Shown here one piece after another: positions 33,013-41,767 of a stretch of 64,000 nucleotides of DNA. This DNA comes from an uncultured SAR86 cluster bacterium. GTDB taxonomy: Bacteria; Pseudomonadota; Gammaproteobacteria; Magnimaribacterales; D2472. The notes under the pieces are model-generated. The model was not told the DNA's origin and did not search any database. It saw nothing but the letters and a program-made list of their open reading frames with translations. Numbering within the stretch: the stretch's first letter is position 1; the number at the start of each line of letters is the position of its first letter. Location: contig CACEDQ010000001.1 of NCBI GenBank assembly GCA_902558375.1, forward strand, positions 1 through 64,000, given 5' to 3'. Position numbers and translations under genes: made by a program.

Positions 33013-34008
33013 ATGCTTAAAATCTTCTTTACTTTTATCTTATTTTTCTCATTACATCATTTAAATGCAGAAAACATTAGTGTTATGTCTATCAATGCTC
33101 AAAACTTATTTGATACCATTGATGATCCTGGAAAAGATGATAAAGCATTTTTACCCTTAGAAATGAAGCAATCTGAAAATCACAAGAATTCATGTAATTC
33201 TATTACAGTTAGGAGATGGAGAATGGAATGCTTCTTTCAAGACTGGAACGAGGAAACAAAAAATGCAAAACTTCGCAACCTTGTAGAAGTAATCATTTCT
33301 TACGATAAAAATGGGGCAGATGTAATCGGACTTCAAGAAATTGAAAATATGAATATTTTGGAGCAACTATTTAATCTTTTAAAGCCCTATGGCTATGTAG
33401 ATTTTCATTTACTTGAGAGTACTGATAAGAGGGGTGTTGATACAGCTTTTATAAGTAAATATAAGATTTCTAATCCAAAACTACACTATGTAAATTTCTC
33501 TCCAAATTTTGAGACCATAGATACTAGACCAATATTTGAGGTTGAAATAAATTTTAATCAAAAAACATTAAAGTTTTATAACGTTCACTTTCCTTCAAAC
33601 TTTCATCCAGCACAAATGAGGATTGAATCATTCCAAAAGTTAAAAGAGCTAATAGCTAGTCATTCTGAGCCATCAGTAGCTTTGGGTGATTTTAATCTTA
33701 CCAAAAAGGATGATAAGAAATTCGATGTTTATAAAAATCAAGAAGATTATTGGTATGTTGCACACAGAGAAGGTTGCGATTCATGCCTGGGAACCTATTA
33801 CTATAGTAGAGGTAAGTCATGGGACTATCTCGATACTATAATGGTTTCAAGGAATAGAGGAGTTAAATTTGAAGAAAGCTCTATAAACGTTTTTAAAATA
33901 GATTTTAATACCTACCTAGATACGGGTAAGCCACATTGGTTTAATTCAGAATCTAAAACAGGAGTTTCTGATCACTTCCCATTTGTTGCAAAAATAACTA
34001 TCAATTAG
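33013..34008 (+). CDS. Exported endonuclease/exonuclease/phosphatase-family protein
   Basis: The 331 residues have an N-terminal signal (MLKIFFTFILFFSLHHLNA) and the metal-dependent EEP (DNase I-like) fold. Seen: SINAQNLFD; catalytic Glu in GLQEIENM; FYNVHFPSN; Asp-Asn pair in ALGDFNLT; terminal GVSDHFPFV with the general-base Asp-His. It may degrade extracellular or periplasmic nucleic acid, or hydrolyse phosphoesters, as a nutrient scavenger. The convergent cupin gene shares its border: the two stops sit back to back in TAGCTA. Confidence 0.85.
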   Translation: MLKIFFTFILFFSLHHLNAENISVMSINAQNLFDTIDDPGKDDKAFLPLEMKQSENHKNSCNSITVRRWRMECFFQDWNEETKNAKLRNLVEVIISYDKNGADVIGLQEIENMNILEQLFNLLKPYGYVDFHLLESTDKRGVDTAFISKYKISNPKLHYVNFSPNFETIDTRPIFEVEINFNQKTLKFYNVHFPSNFHPAQMRIESFQKLKELIASHSEPSVALGDFNLTKKDDKKFDVYKNQEDYWYVAHREGCDSCLGTYYYSRGKSWDYLDTIMVSRNRGVKFEESSINVFKIDFNTYLDTGKPHWFNSESKTGVSDHFPFVAKITIN

Positions 34009-34407
34009 CTATTTTCTCCAGCCACCTCTATCAAAAATTCTTAAGTAAGTTAGCTGATCATGTTCGGATAAATTTATGACCTTACAATAGTCACCAGATT
34101 GGACAAGAACAACATCTCCAGCTGTTAAATCATATGAGTCTTTATGCTCAACACCATATGATGGGTCAGATCCATGACCTTCATCAGAGTTCATGTATTC
34201 AACAATTTCCATTGAGCCTCTACCATTAGTAATAACATAAACGACATCAGAATTAATTAATTTATGTCCTTGTGTGGACTTACCAGGCTGTATAACTGTT
34301 TTACTAGCTATAACTCTTTCAAGTAGGTCATTTGTCCATACTGCATAGTCTTCATTTACATTGTGTGGCGAACCGCCAACTCTAAAATTATTGTATTTTT
34401 TTGCCAT
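34009..34407 (-). CDS. Cupin-domain protein
   Basis: The 132 residues fit a single small beta-barrel cupin: VWTNDLLERVIASKTVIQPG, TQGHKLINSDVVYVITNGRG (motif 1 with a His), AGDVVLVQSGDYCKVIN (motif 2) and a final DRGGWRK. The usual two His plus Glu metal set is incomplete (one His in motif 1, Cys or none in motif 2), so metal binding is doubtful. It may bind a sugar or act as a small isomerase-like or binding protein. The gene is alone on the minus strand. Confidence 0.65.
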   Translation of the reverse strand: MAKKYNNFRVGGSPHNVNEDYAVWTNDLLERVIASKTVIQPGKSTQGHKLINSDVVYVITNGRGSMEIVEYMNSDEGHGSDPSYGVEHKDSYDLTAGDVVLVQSGDYCKVINLSEHDQLTYLRIFDRGGWRK

Positions 34408-34500
34408 AATATTTATATGTCCTTTCGAATAATTATAGTTATTTTAATTAAACATGCTAGTAAATACTTCTTTAGCCTGTTGTTATTGTTGCATATAAAA

Positions 34501-34506
34501 TATAAT
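34501..34506 (+). promoter_or_regulatory. -10 box of the metY transcript
   Basis: A perfect TATAAT, with a weak -35 (TTGTTA at 34480, spacer 15), predicts a start near 34512-34514, exactly where the riboswitch P1 stem begins. Confidence 0.5.
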
Positions 34507-34511
34507 GGAAA

Positions 34512-34558
34512 TGCGCTTATTTGATATCAGCTTGCCGGCGCAAAAAAAATTGGCTAAA
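34512..34558 (+). ncRNA. SAM-II/SAM-V-like S-adenosylmethionine riboswitch
   Basis: P1 pairs TGCGCT (34512-34517) with GGCGCA (34537-34542), the last pair G-U. The loop TATTTGATATCAGCTTGCC holds a U-rich stretch after P1 and a GCC at 34534-34536 that can form a pseudoknot with GGC at 34552-34554. The region ends in GGCTAAAG. This order (P1, U-rich loop, A-rich linker, GCTAAA) is that of the compact SAM-II and SAM-V aptamers, known upstream of methionine-cycle genes including metY in marine bacteria. A second stem, AGAGAA / TTCTCT at 34558-34581, may be part of the switch. The gene downstream is the expected type. No covariance check was possible. Confidence 0.68.
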
Positions 34559-34618
34559 GAGAACTTAGAACAATCTTCTCTCAGTTGATGTTTTAATATT
34601 TTTACTAAAGGAAACATT

Positions 34619-35911
34619 ATGAGCAAAACATATACAAACCCAGAAACGATTGGACTTCATGCCGGATGGAGGAAGGACGACAATACTAACTCAGTAGCAG
34701 TACCAATTCATCAAACAACAAGTTATCAGTTTGACAATACAGACCATGCTGCAAATTTATTTGCATTATCTGAGCTAGGTAATATTTATTCAAGAATCAT
34801 GAATCCAACCTGCGCTGTGCTTGAAGATAGAATAGCTGCTTTAGAAGGTGGTGTTGGAGCATTAGCTGTAGCATCAGGACAAGCTGCATCAGCATATGCA
34901 ATTCAAAATATTGCAAAGAATGGAGATAATATTGTTGCTTCATCTCATTTATACGGTGGAACATATAACCAATTTAAAAATGTGTTCTCAGATATGGGCA
35001 TTGAAGTTAGATTTGTAGATCCAGCTGACCCACAAAATTTTGCTAATGCTACCGATGATAAGACTAGAGCATATTATGGTGAAGTTTTACCAAACCCAAG
35101 CTTTGAGGTATTCCCAATATCTGAAGTTGCTGAAATAGGCAGACCTTTAGGGATACCATTAATTGTTGATAATACAGCTGCACCTGTAATATGTAAGCCC
35201 TTTGATCACGGAGCTGCCGTAGTAATACACTCCACAACTAAATTTATAGGCGGTCATGGAACTTCAATTGGTGGAATTATTGTTGATAGTGGTAATTTTG
35301 ATTGGGAAGCTTTTCCTGAAAGACAGCCTGCATTAAATAATCCAGATCCTTCATATGCCGGTGCTGTTTGGACTGAAGCTGTAAAGCCGCTTGGACCTAT
35401 CGCTTATATACTCAAGGCTAGAACGACTATTCTAAGAGATATGGGTGCTGCTATGAGTCCATTTAATGCATTTATGTTCATTCAAGGTTTAGAAACGCTT
35501 GCACTAAGAATGAGAGAGCATTCAAGTAATGCAGAAAAAGTTGCTGATTATCTATCAAACCACGAATCTGTTGAAAGAGTTGGCTATCCTTCAAAAATGG
35601 ATGGCTACGCTAAAGAAAGAGCTGACAAGTACCTAACTAAAGGGAATGGTGCTCTTATGGGCTTTGAGATAAAAGGTGGCGTAGAGGCAGGAAAGAAATT
35701 TATTGATGCCTTAGAGATGGTCTATCACGTTGCAAATATTGGCGATTCAAGAAGTTTAGCTATTCACCCTGCAAGTACTACTCACAGTCAGTTAAATGAA
35801 GAAGAGCTTCTTTCAGCTGGTGTCACACCTGGATACGTAAGACTATCAATTGGTCTTGAGCATGTTGATGACATTATTGCTGACTTTGAACAAGCTTTAG
35901 CAAAGATATAA
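34619..35911 (+). CDS. metY: O-acetylhomoserine (thiol)-lyase, MetY type
   Basis: This PLP enzyme of the Cys/Met metabolism family makes homocysteine from O-acetylhomoserine and sulfide. Seen in 430 residues: start ETIGLHAGWRKDDNTNSVAVPIHQ; LEDRIAALEGGVGALAVASGQAA; catalytic Lys208 in HSTTKFIGGHGTSIGGI; and substrate-site NIGDSRSLAIHPASTTH. Length and the G-H-G insert after the Lys match MetY rather than MetB/MetC (~380-400). An AAAGGA site precedes the ATG. The SAM riboswitch upstream implies repression when methionine and SAM are plentiful. Confidence 0.92.
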   Translation: MSKTYTNPETIGLHAGWRKDDNTNSVAVPIHQTTSYQFDNTDHAANLFALSELGNIYSRIMNPTCAVLEDRIAALEGGVGALAVASGQAASAYAIQNIAKNGDNIVASSHLYGGTYNQFKNVFSDMGIEVRFVDPADPQNFANATDDKTRAYYGEVLPNPSFEVFPISEVAEIGRPLGIPLIVDNTAAPVICKPFDHGAAVVIHSTTKFIGGHGTSIGGIIVDSGNFDWEAFPERQPALNNPDPSYAGAVWTEAVKPLGPIAYILKARTTILRDMGAAMSPFNAFMFIQGLETLALRMREHSSNAEKVADYLSNHESVERVGYPSKMDGYAKERADKYLTKGNGALMGFEIKGGVEAGKKFIDALEMVYHVANIGDSRSLAIHPASTTHSQLNEEELLSAGVTPGYVRLSIGLEHVDDIIADFEQALAKI

Positions 35912-35918
35912 TTTAATC

Positions 35919-36431
35919 TTGAGCCAAGAATTAGTTACTTACATAGTTCTTGGCTCAAAATCTAGACTTCAGGGAATTAAGCTTCCTGCTAATAGTAAAT
36001 TTGAAGAATATATATCCTTAGATTTTGATTCAAAACATAAGATTCTAGAAAAATTAGACCAACTGATTACTGCTTCCCAAGGTGAATTAATAGTTCTATT
36101 GCCTCCATCATCTTATCCAAATAACCTAGCTAGAGAAGCTTTAAAGAAAATTGCTTTAATTGGTTTATCTTCATGGGGGTGGTTTGAATATAATTCAAAA
36201 AGAAAAAACTTAGTTCAAAATATTAAAAAAGTTAATACTCTAATAAGAAGTATCCCAGATTTGGAACAGGGTATTTATTTTACAAAAAGATTATATTTTT
36301 CTGTTGGCGGTTTTGGTTCTATAGAACCAAATATTTTTTCAGAAATATCAAAAAGACTATATTCTAGAATAGATCCACAAAAACCATTGCCAGCACTTAT
36401 AATAAGAACAAAAAATCTTCAACTTGATTAG
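35919..36431 (+). CDS. Short glycosyltransferase-like protein, uncertain
   Basis: I do not firmly recognise this 170-residue protein. The middle (SQGELIVLLPPSSYPNNLAREAL) and the C-terminal half (GLSSWGWFEYNSKRKNLVQ, DLEQGIYFTKRLYFSVGGFG) resemble the second half of GT2-type glycosyltransferases of the TIGR04283 kind, where D-x-G and GGF motifs are found. The usual N-terminal nucleotide-sugar half with a DxD is missing, so it may be a decayed or reduced enzyme. The start is TTG at 35919, 7 bp after metY, and ccmA begins 3 bp after its stop. It is probably co-transcribed with one or both. Confidence 0.45.
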   Translation: MSQELVTYIVLGSKSRLQGIKLPANSKFEEYISLDFDSKHKILEKLDQLITASQGELIVLLPPSSYPNNLAREALKKIALIGLSSWGWFEYNSKRKNLVQNIKKVNTLIRSIPDLEQGIYFTKRLYFSVGGFGSIEPNIFSEISKRLYSRIDPQKPLPALIIRTKNLQLD

Positions 36432-36434
36432 ATT

Positions 36435-37001
36435 ATGAACGCCTTAGTTAAAGCACAAAATTTAAGCTACAAAATTAATGACAAGAAATTGTTTCAAGGC
36501 GTATCTTTTGAACTTTTAAAAGGAAAAGCATTACATATTCAAGGTGAAAATGGGTCAGGAAAAACCACACTTTTAAGAATGGTTTGCGGACTTACAAAAC
36601 CTATAAAAGGCGATTTAATTACTCAGACAGATAAAGAAGTATGTTTTATAGGACATAAAAACGCTATAAAACAATACCTGAATGTTGAAGACAATCTTGT
36701 ATTAATGAATTTAAGCAATCATAAGGATCTTCAAAAATATTTATCAGTATTTGATTTGGATAGATCTCTTGATATAAATATTGCAAATCTTTCATTCGGA
36801 CAGCAAAAAAAAATTGCGCTCCTAAGACTATTTCTTAATAGTTCAGATTTATTAATTCTAGATGAGCCCTGTGTTGGACTGGACATTAATTCACAAGAAA
36901 TTTTAGTAGATTTTTTAAAAAAAGAACTTACTAATGGAAAGGGTATTATATATTCATCACATATATTTCTAGACTTTGATTCGGATAGTTTAGGTATTTA
37001 A
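36435..37001 (+). CDS. ccmA: Haem exporter ATP-binding subunit CcmA
   Basis: This is the ATPase of the CcmABCD complex that releases holo-CcmE during cytochrome c maturation (System I). Seen in 188 residues: Walker A GENGSGKTTLL, signature LSFGQQKKIALLR, Walker B LLILDEPCVGLD, and the H-loop in IIYSSH. CcmA is typically ~200-215 residues, so this copy is slightly short at the C-terminus. It starts the ccmABCDEFGHI run. Confidence 0.94.
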   Translation: MNALVKAQNLSYKINDKKLFQGVSFELLKGKALHIQGENGSGKTTLLRMVCGLTKPIKGDLITQTDKEVCFIGHKNAIKQYLNVEDNLVLMNLSNHKDLQKYLSVFDLDRSLDINIANLSFGQQKKIALLRLFLNSSDLLILDEPCVGLDINSQEILVDFLKKELTNGKGIIYSSHIFLDFDSDSLGI

Positions 37002-37004
37002 GTT

Positions 37005-37652
37005 ATGGAAATAATTAAATTTGAATTTCTAAAGCTATTAAAAAAATCCAGAGGTTGGCTTGGACCTATATTAGTTTTTATTTTAATAATGGTTGCTTAT
37101 CCTTTAACCGTTGAAGTTTCTGATATTGAATTAAGCCAATCTTTTTTTTCAATACTATGGATTGCTGCTTTATTAGTAATAATGTTAGCTACAGAGGATA
37201 TCTTTTTAGAAGATTTTAATGACGGAACCTTGGAGCAATATGCAATATCACAAAAAAACTTATCATTAATAATTGGCGCCAAAATTTTTGTCTACTGGCT
37301 GGCAATTGGAGTACCAATATCTATGATAGGAACGATTTTTTGCGTTGGGACAACAAGTCAAACTGCTTTTGGTTATCAAATTCTTCCAGTTTTGTTAGTC
37401 TCAACTTATATTTTCATGAATGTCTTTAGTTTTGGAAATGCTTTAAGTTTAACCAAAGGTTCTGTTTTAGGAACTTTAGTAACATTGCCGTTACTTTTAC
37501 CTTTATTAATTATTTTAGGAAAAGTTGTAGTTGCTATTAATTTTGATTTAAATTATTCAGGCTTCTTACTTCTACTTTTAGGTATCTTATCGATTATAAT
37601 AATGATTATTCCAATGATAATTTCATATATTATTAGAGCGCATTTAGAATAA
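37005..37652 (+). CDS. ccmB: Haem exporter membrane subunit CcmB
   Basis: This 215-residue inner-membrane protein with about six hydrophobic segments partners CcmA. Seen: LAVLL-type start region IKFEFLKLLKKSRGWLGPI; DFNDGTLEQYAIS; and the conserved NVFSFGNALSL in the middle. Size and position (3 bp after ccmA, 27 bp before ccmC) agree with CcmB. Confidence 0.9.
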   Translation: MEIIKFEFLKLLKKSRGWLGPILVFILIMVAYPLTVEVSDIELSQSFFSILWIAALLVIMLATEDIFLEDFNDGTLEQYAISQKNLSLIIGAKIFVYWLAIGVPISMIGTIFCVGTTSQTAFGYQILPVLLVSTYIFMNVFSFGNALSLTKGSVLGTLVTLPLLLPLLIILGKVVVAINFDLNYSGFLLLLLGILSIIIMIIPMIISYIIRAHLE

Positions 37653-37679
37653 TTATTTATCATTGAGAATCTATTTATT

Positions 37680-38411
37680 GTGATAAAAAAATTTATACAT
37701 CAATTTGCTTCGCCAAAAACCTATATGTTTCAAGTAAACAGAGCATATCCTTATATTTTTTATTTATCACTAATAACATATCTTCTATCAATCTTTTGGG
37801 GACTATTTTTAACACCTGAGGATTTTGTGCAAGGTAACTCTTACAGAATAATCTATCTTCACGTCCCAGCATCATTTATTTCTCAATCCCTATATTTAGC
37901 AATGGCAATTGCAAGCGCTGTTTATCTTATATGGAAAGTTAAGTTATCTGTTTATCTTGTAAGATCTATAGCACCAATTGGTGCAGTCACTACATTTATA
38001 GCTCTAATCTCAGGTTCAATCTGGGGTATACCAACATGGGGCACTTGGTGGGTTTGGGATGCCAGAATTGTATCGACCTTAATCTTGTTTATTATGTATT
38101 TAGGTCTTATCTCTCTTCATGATTCTTTTAATAACAATGAAAAAGCTGATAAATTCTTATCAATACTTGTTTTAGTGGGCTCAGTTAACATACCGATAAT
38201 AAAAATGTCTGTTGAATGGTGGAGCACCTTGCACCAACCAGCATCTATAACTTTATCTGAAAAACCAGCAATTGATCTGGTAATGCTTTATCCTTTATTT
38301 GGTTCAATTATTGGTTTTACTGGGTTGATTACCTGTTTAGTAATACTTTCATCTAAACTGCAAATCATAAAAAGAGAGAAAAATAAATCCTGGGTAAAAG
38401 ACTATGTTTAA
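37680..38411 (+). CDS. ccmC: Haem-handling protein CcmC
   Basis: CcmC loads haem onto CcmE at the outer face of the inner membrane. Seen in 243 residues: about six membrane segments; the tryptophan-rich motif WGTWWVWDARIVS; haem-ligand His in YLHVPASFIS and in WWSTLHQPASITL. The start is GTG at 37680. Its stop lies inside ccmD (8-bp overlap). Confidence 0.95.
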   Translation: MIKKFIHQFASPKTYMFQVNRAYPYIFYLSLITYLLSIFWGLFLTPEDFVQGNSYRIIYLHVPASFISQSLYLAMAIASAVYLIWKVKLSVYLVRSIAPIGAVTTFIALISGSIWGIPTWGTWWVWDARIVSTLILFIMYLGLISLHDSFNNNEKADKFLSILVLVGSVNIPIIKMSVEWWSTLHQPASITLSEKPAIDLVMLYPLFGSIIGFTGLITCLVILSSKLQIIKREKNKSWVKDYV

Positions 38412-38577
38412 TATTGAATTTAATTCACTTGCAGAAGCGCTTTTAATGCAAAGCCAAAATGGTCAAAATCATGGCATATACGTTTGGTCCGTTGTCTTAA
38501 TTGTTACATTATGCATTTCAATTTCTTTTATCTTTTACAAATATAAAATAAAAGAAATTTCTAAAAAAATTAAATGA
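38404..38577 (+). CDS. ccmD: Haem exporter small subunit CcmD
   Basis: This 57-codon gene is easily missed for its size. It begins with ATG at 38404, overlapping ccmC by 8 bp, and ends with TGA at 38575-38577 inside the ccmE start (4-bp overlap). The product has the CcmD signature NHGIYVWSVV, then one membrane segment (VLIVTLCISISFIF) and a lysine-rich cytoplasmic tail. CcmD keeps CcmE and CcmABC together. Position between ccmC and ccmE and the HG-x-YVW motif make the call firm. Confidence 0.93.
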   Translation: MFNIEFNSLAEALLMQSQNGQNHGIYVWSVVLIVTLCISISFIFYKYKIKEISKKIK

Positions 38578-38978
38578 AAGCAGTTCGAAAAAAAAGACTA
38601 CAAACAGTTTTACTAATTCTAGCTACATCTGCGCTTGGATCTTTTTTTATTATTCGAGCCTTGGATTCAAATTTAGATTTTTTCTATACACCCTCAGAAA
38701 TCTTTTTAGAGGAAATTCCAGAAAATAAAAGAATAAAAATTGGAGGTATGGTTTTAGAAAACTCAGTAATAAGAGAGAAAACTAAAATATCTTTTATTGT
38801 TTCAGACTTTCAAGGTTCAATTAATGTTGAATTTGATGGAATAGTGCCAGATTTGTTTAAAGAAGGCAGTGGTGTTGTTGTGTTGGGTTATTTAAAAGAT
38901 AAAACCATAATTGCTGAGGAAGTGTTAGCAAAGCATGATGAAAACTATATGCCGCCAAGTATAGACATAGAAAAATAA
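38574..38978 (+). CDS. ccmE: Periplasmic haem chaperone CcmE
   Basis: CcmE carries haem covalently on a histidine and passes it to CcmFH. Seen in 134 residues: a basic N-terminus followed by one membrane anchor (TVLLILATSALGSFFIIRAL); an OB-like domain with GGMVLENSVIR; and LAKHDENYMPPS with haem-binding His121 and Tyr125. It overlaps ccmD by 4 bp and ccmF by 1 bp. Confidence 0.96.
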   Translation: MKAVRKKRLQTVLLILATSALGSFFIIRALDSNLDFFYTPSEIFLEEIPENKRIKIGGMVLENSVIREKTKISFIVSDFQGSINVEFDGIVPDLFKEGSGVVVLGYLKDKTIIAEEVLAKHDENYMPPSIDIEK

Positions 38979-40873
38979 TGATCATAGAGGCAGCCCAATT
39001 TTTAACTATCCTTGCTACAGGATTATTTTTTTTATGTTTTATATTTTCTATTTTTTTTAATGTTAACGATGTAAATATTATTAAACTTATATCTAGAATA
39101 TATTCTCATAGTTTTTTTCTATTTTTGTCCTCTTTTTTGATATACGTTTGGCTGGCAATAAATGATAATTTTAGTGTTCTATACATAGCTCAACACTCAA
39201 ATACGAATCTGCCAGTTTTTTACAAAATATCTTCGATATGGAGTGCGCATGAGGGGTCGATGTTTCTCTGGATCATATTTCTTAGTTTGTGGGGAGCAAT
39301 TTATAATTTTTCAGTTCATAACAACGAACCACTTAAAGCAAGAACCGTTGGAGTAATATCCATAACAACTGTTGGTTTTTTATTGTTTTTACTACTAACG
39401 TCCAATCCATTTGAAACAATACTTCCTCTGCCTCCAGAAAATGGAGCTGATATCAATCCTGTGCTTCAAGACCCGTTGTTAGCAATTCACCCGCCAACAC
39501 TTTATCTTGGTTACGTTGGTTTTGTAATCGCATTTGGACAAGCAATAGCTTTTTTGATAGAGGGCAATTCTAGTATTAATTGGGAAAAACAGGTTAGATT
39601 TTGGTCAATAATTGCTTGGTCATTTTTAACTTTAGGGATTACTTTAGGTAGCTGGTGGGCATATTATGAATTAGGATGGGGAGGGTATTGGTTTTGGGAT
39701 CCGGTTGAAAACGTTGCCCTAATGCCCTGGTTAGCAGCAACAGCTTTTATTCATTCGCTAAGCGCATCATCAAAGTCATCAATCTTAAGAATTTGGACTA
39801 TTTTATTGTCTATTTTAGTTTTTTCATTAAGTCTATTTGGAGCATTTATTGTAAGGTCAGGAATCATAGATAGTGTTCATTCTTTTGCAAACGATCCGGA
39901 GAGGGGCCTTTATTTGCTGGCTTTTATTGGGATATTAGTAATGACGTCTCTTATTTTATTTTCTTATAGACTTACAATATTGATTTCAAATAAAAGAATA
40001 GTTTCCTTATCAAAAGAATCTTTTATATCAATTAATAATATTTTTTTTGGAACATTAATTTTTTCAACAATGCTTGGTGTAATGTATCCATTAATATATG
40101 AGTTTATTTATGATCAAAAAATAAGTGTAGGCGCACCATTTTACAATGCCATATTTGTTCCAATTACGCTCTTAGCATGCCTGTTTCTTCTTTTTTCTAT
40201 TGAGTCTAAATGGCAAAGCAAACTTAAATTTGCTTTTTTGAGTAACCCTCTAATAATTAGCTTTGTATTTTCTTTGTTTATTACTTTTTTATCATTTAAA
40301 TTTTATTCTGTATCCAGAGCCTGGACGCTAGCTTCGTTATTCATTGGCTCACTAATAATTAGTAGATATATCATGGTAATTTATGCCTATATTTTTCATA
40401 GAAAATTTGTAAATATATATAGTGTTTTAGCCCATTTAGGACTTGGATTATTAATAATATCTATAGCCCTTAATAATGATTTTAGTTCAGAAAGAGCATT
40501 GAATATTAAAATCAATGAAACAGAAACTTATAAAAATCATGAGATTACATTTAACAATTTACAACTTTCAGAAGGCCCAAACTATGAATCTGTAAAAGCA
40601 GATTTCATAATAGAAAATAAAAACGGAAATAAATTTTCTTTAAATCCTGAAAAAAGAAAATACTTCGTTAGAGGTCAAATCACAACTGAAACAGCAATAC
40701 ATGCATCCTTATTAAAAGATATATATTTAACAATTGGTGATCAACTAGATGATGGAAGTTGGATTGTAAATGTTCAGTTTAATTATTTTATAAGATGGAT
40801 ATGGTTTTCAGCCACATTAATGATTATTTCAGGTTTATTTTTAGCTAGGTCATTAAATAGAGTGCACTCATGA
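38978..40873 (+). CDS. ccmF: Cytochrome c haem lyase subunit CcmF
   Basis: CcmF, with CcmH and CcmI, attaches haem to apocytochromes. Seen in 631 residues: about a dozen membrane segments; SAHEGSMFLWI; HPPTLYLGYVGF; the WWD-type motif GWGGYWFWDPVENVALMP; and further conserved His blocks. The length is near the ~650 norm. Coupled upstream (1-bp overlap) and to ccmG (4-bp overlap). Confidence 0.96.
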   Translation: MIIEAAQFLTILATGLFFLCFIFSIFFNVNDVNIIKLISRIYSHSFFLFLSSFLIYVWLAINDNFSVLYIAQHSNTNLPVFYKISSIWSAHEGSMFLWIIFLSLWGAIYNFSVHNNEPLKARTVGVISITTVGFLLFLLLTSNPFETILPLPPENGADINPVLQDPLLAIHPPTLYLGYVGFVIAFGQAIAFLIEGNSSINWEKQVRFWSIIAWSFLTLGITLGSWWAYYELGWGGYWFWDPVENVALMPWLAATAFIHSLSASSKSSILRIWTILLSILVFSLSLFGAFIVRSGIIDSVHSFANDPERGLYLLAFIGILVMTSLILFSYRLTILISNKRIVSLSKESFISINNIFFGTLIFSTMLGVMYPLIYEFIYDQKISVGAPFYNAIFVPITLLACLFLLFSIESKWQSKLKFAFLSNPLIISFVFSLFITFLSFKFYSVSRAWTLASLFIGSLIISRYIMVIYAYIFHRKFVNIYSVLAHLGLGLLIISIALNNDFSSERALNIKINETETYKNHEITFNNLQLSEGPNYESVKADFIIENKNGNKFSLNPEKRKYFVRGQITTETAIHASLLKDIYLTIGDQLDDGSWIVNVQFNYFIRWIWFSATLMIISGLFLARSLNRVHS

Positions 40874-41400
40874 CAGTTTTTTTAAGAGTATTTATATTAA
40901 GCGTATCTCTGATGTTTTTTTACTTTTTTTATTTATATATTGAAGATGATAAATACTATCCAGGAGCAAGTTTTCAAACTTCAAATATGCCATTGTTTGA
41001 ACTTGAAGATTTATATTCGGATGGCGTTATAACAAATTCAGATATAGAAGGCGCACACTTAATTAACGTCTGGGCAAGCTGGTGCATTACATGCCGAATT
41101 GAGCATGGTTTTTTAGTAAAACTAAGCTCACAAGGTATTCCTATAATGGGGTTAAATTATAAAGACGAAAGAATTGATGCAATAAATTGGATTACAAAGT
41201 TTGGTGACCCTTATAAATTTATTATTCATGATCTAAAAGGCGAATTAGCCTTAGATATGGGTGTCACTGGCGCACCTGAAACTTTTTTAATAAATAATGG
41301 AAAAATTATTGCTCATTACAGGGGTGAGGTAAATGAAATGATTTGGAGTGATGTTTTTTCTCCAATTATAAAAAAGGAGAACCTTTTTAATGACAATTAA
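40870..41400 (+). CDS. ccmG: Thiol:disulfide interchange protein CcmG/DsbE
   Basis: This membrane-anchored periplasmic thioredoxin reduces the CxxCH cysteines of apocytochromes. Seen in 176 residues: an N-terminal anchor; active site WASWCITCRIEHG with Cys72 and Cys75; and cis-Pro region VTGAPETFLINNG. The CITC pair differs from the CPTC common in CcmG. It overlaps ccmF by 4 bp and ccmH by 11 bp. Confidence 0.94.
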   Translation: MTVFLRVFILSVSLMFFYFFYLYIEDDKYYPGASFQTSNMPLFELEDLYSDGVITNSDIEGAHLINVWASWCITCRIEHGFLVKLSSQGIPIMGLNYKDERIDAINWITKFGDPYKFIIHDLKGELALDMGVTGAPETFLINNGKIIAHYRGEVNEMIWSDVFSPIIKKENLFNDN

Positions 41401-41767
41401 ATCGTTGTTATTTATATTTTTTATATCCTCAACAAATGTTTTGGGCGATTCTTTATATAATTTTGAAAATATAAAAGATGAGGAAAGGTTTTATAGTTTA
41501 ATAAAAGAAATTAGATGTCCAAAATGTACTAGTGGATCACTTGCAAGCTCTAATGCTCCGGTATCTGAGGATATCAAAAAGAAAATTATAGAATTAATTA
41601 AAGAAGGCAAAACTGATGATGAGATTAAGACTTTTCTGTCTGATAGGTTTGGAAATGAAGTCTTATACAATCCAGGATTGAATAGCAGTACGTATATTCT
41701 CTGGATTGCACCAGTATTATTTTTATTTATTGCTTTGTTAATATTCTTTTTTAGAAGAAAGACATAA
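41390..41767 (+). CDS. ccmH: Cytochrome c maturation protein CcmH (short, N-terminal type)
   Basis: CcmH is the periplasmic redox partner that holds apocytochrome thiols. The 125 residues contain a signal peptide, Cys43 and Cys46 in IRCPKC, a three-helix bundle (TDDEIKTFLSDRFGNEVLYNP) and a C-terminal membrane helix ending FFFRRK. The block after the second Cys reads TSGS rather than the usual QN-rich sequence. It is the split form, with a separate CcmI (E. coli fuses the two). Confidence 0.93.
   Translation: MTIKSLLFIFFISSTNVLGDSLYNFENIKDEERFYSLIKEIRCPKCTSGSLASSNAPVSEDIKKKIIELIKEGKTDDEIKTFLSDRFGNEVLYNPGLNSSTYILWIAPVLFLFIALLIFFFRRKT

Noticed and set aside
35919..36431. Pseudogene call for the half glycosyltransferase
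   Set aside because: The frame is intact and tightly spaced between neighbours, so a reduced functional gene is as likely.
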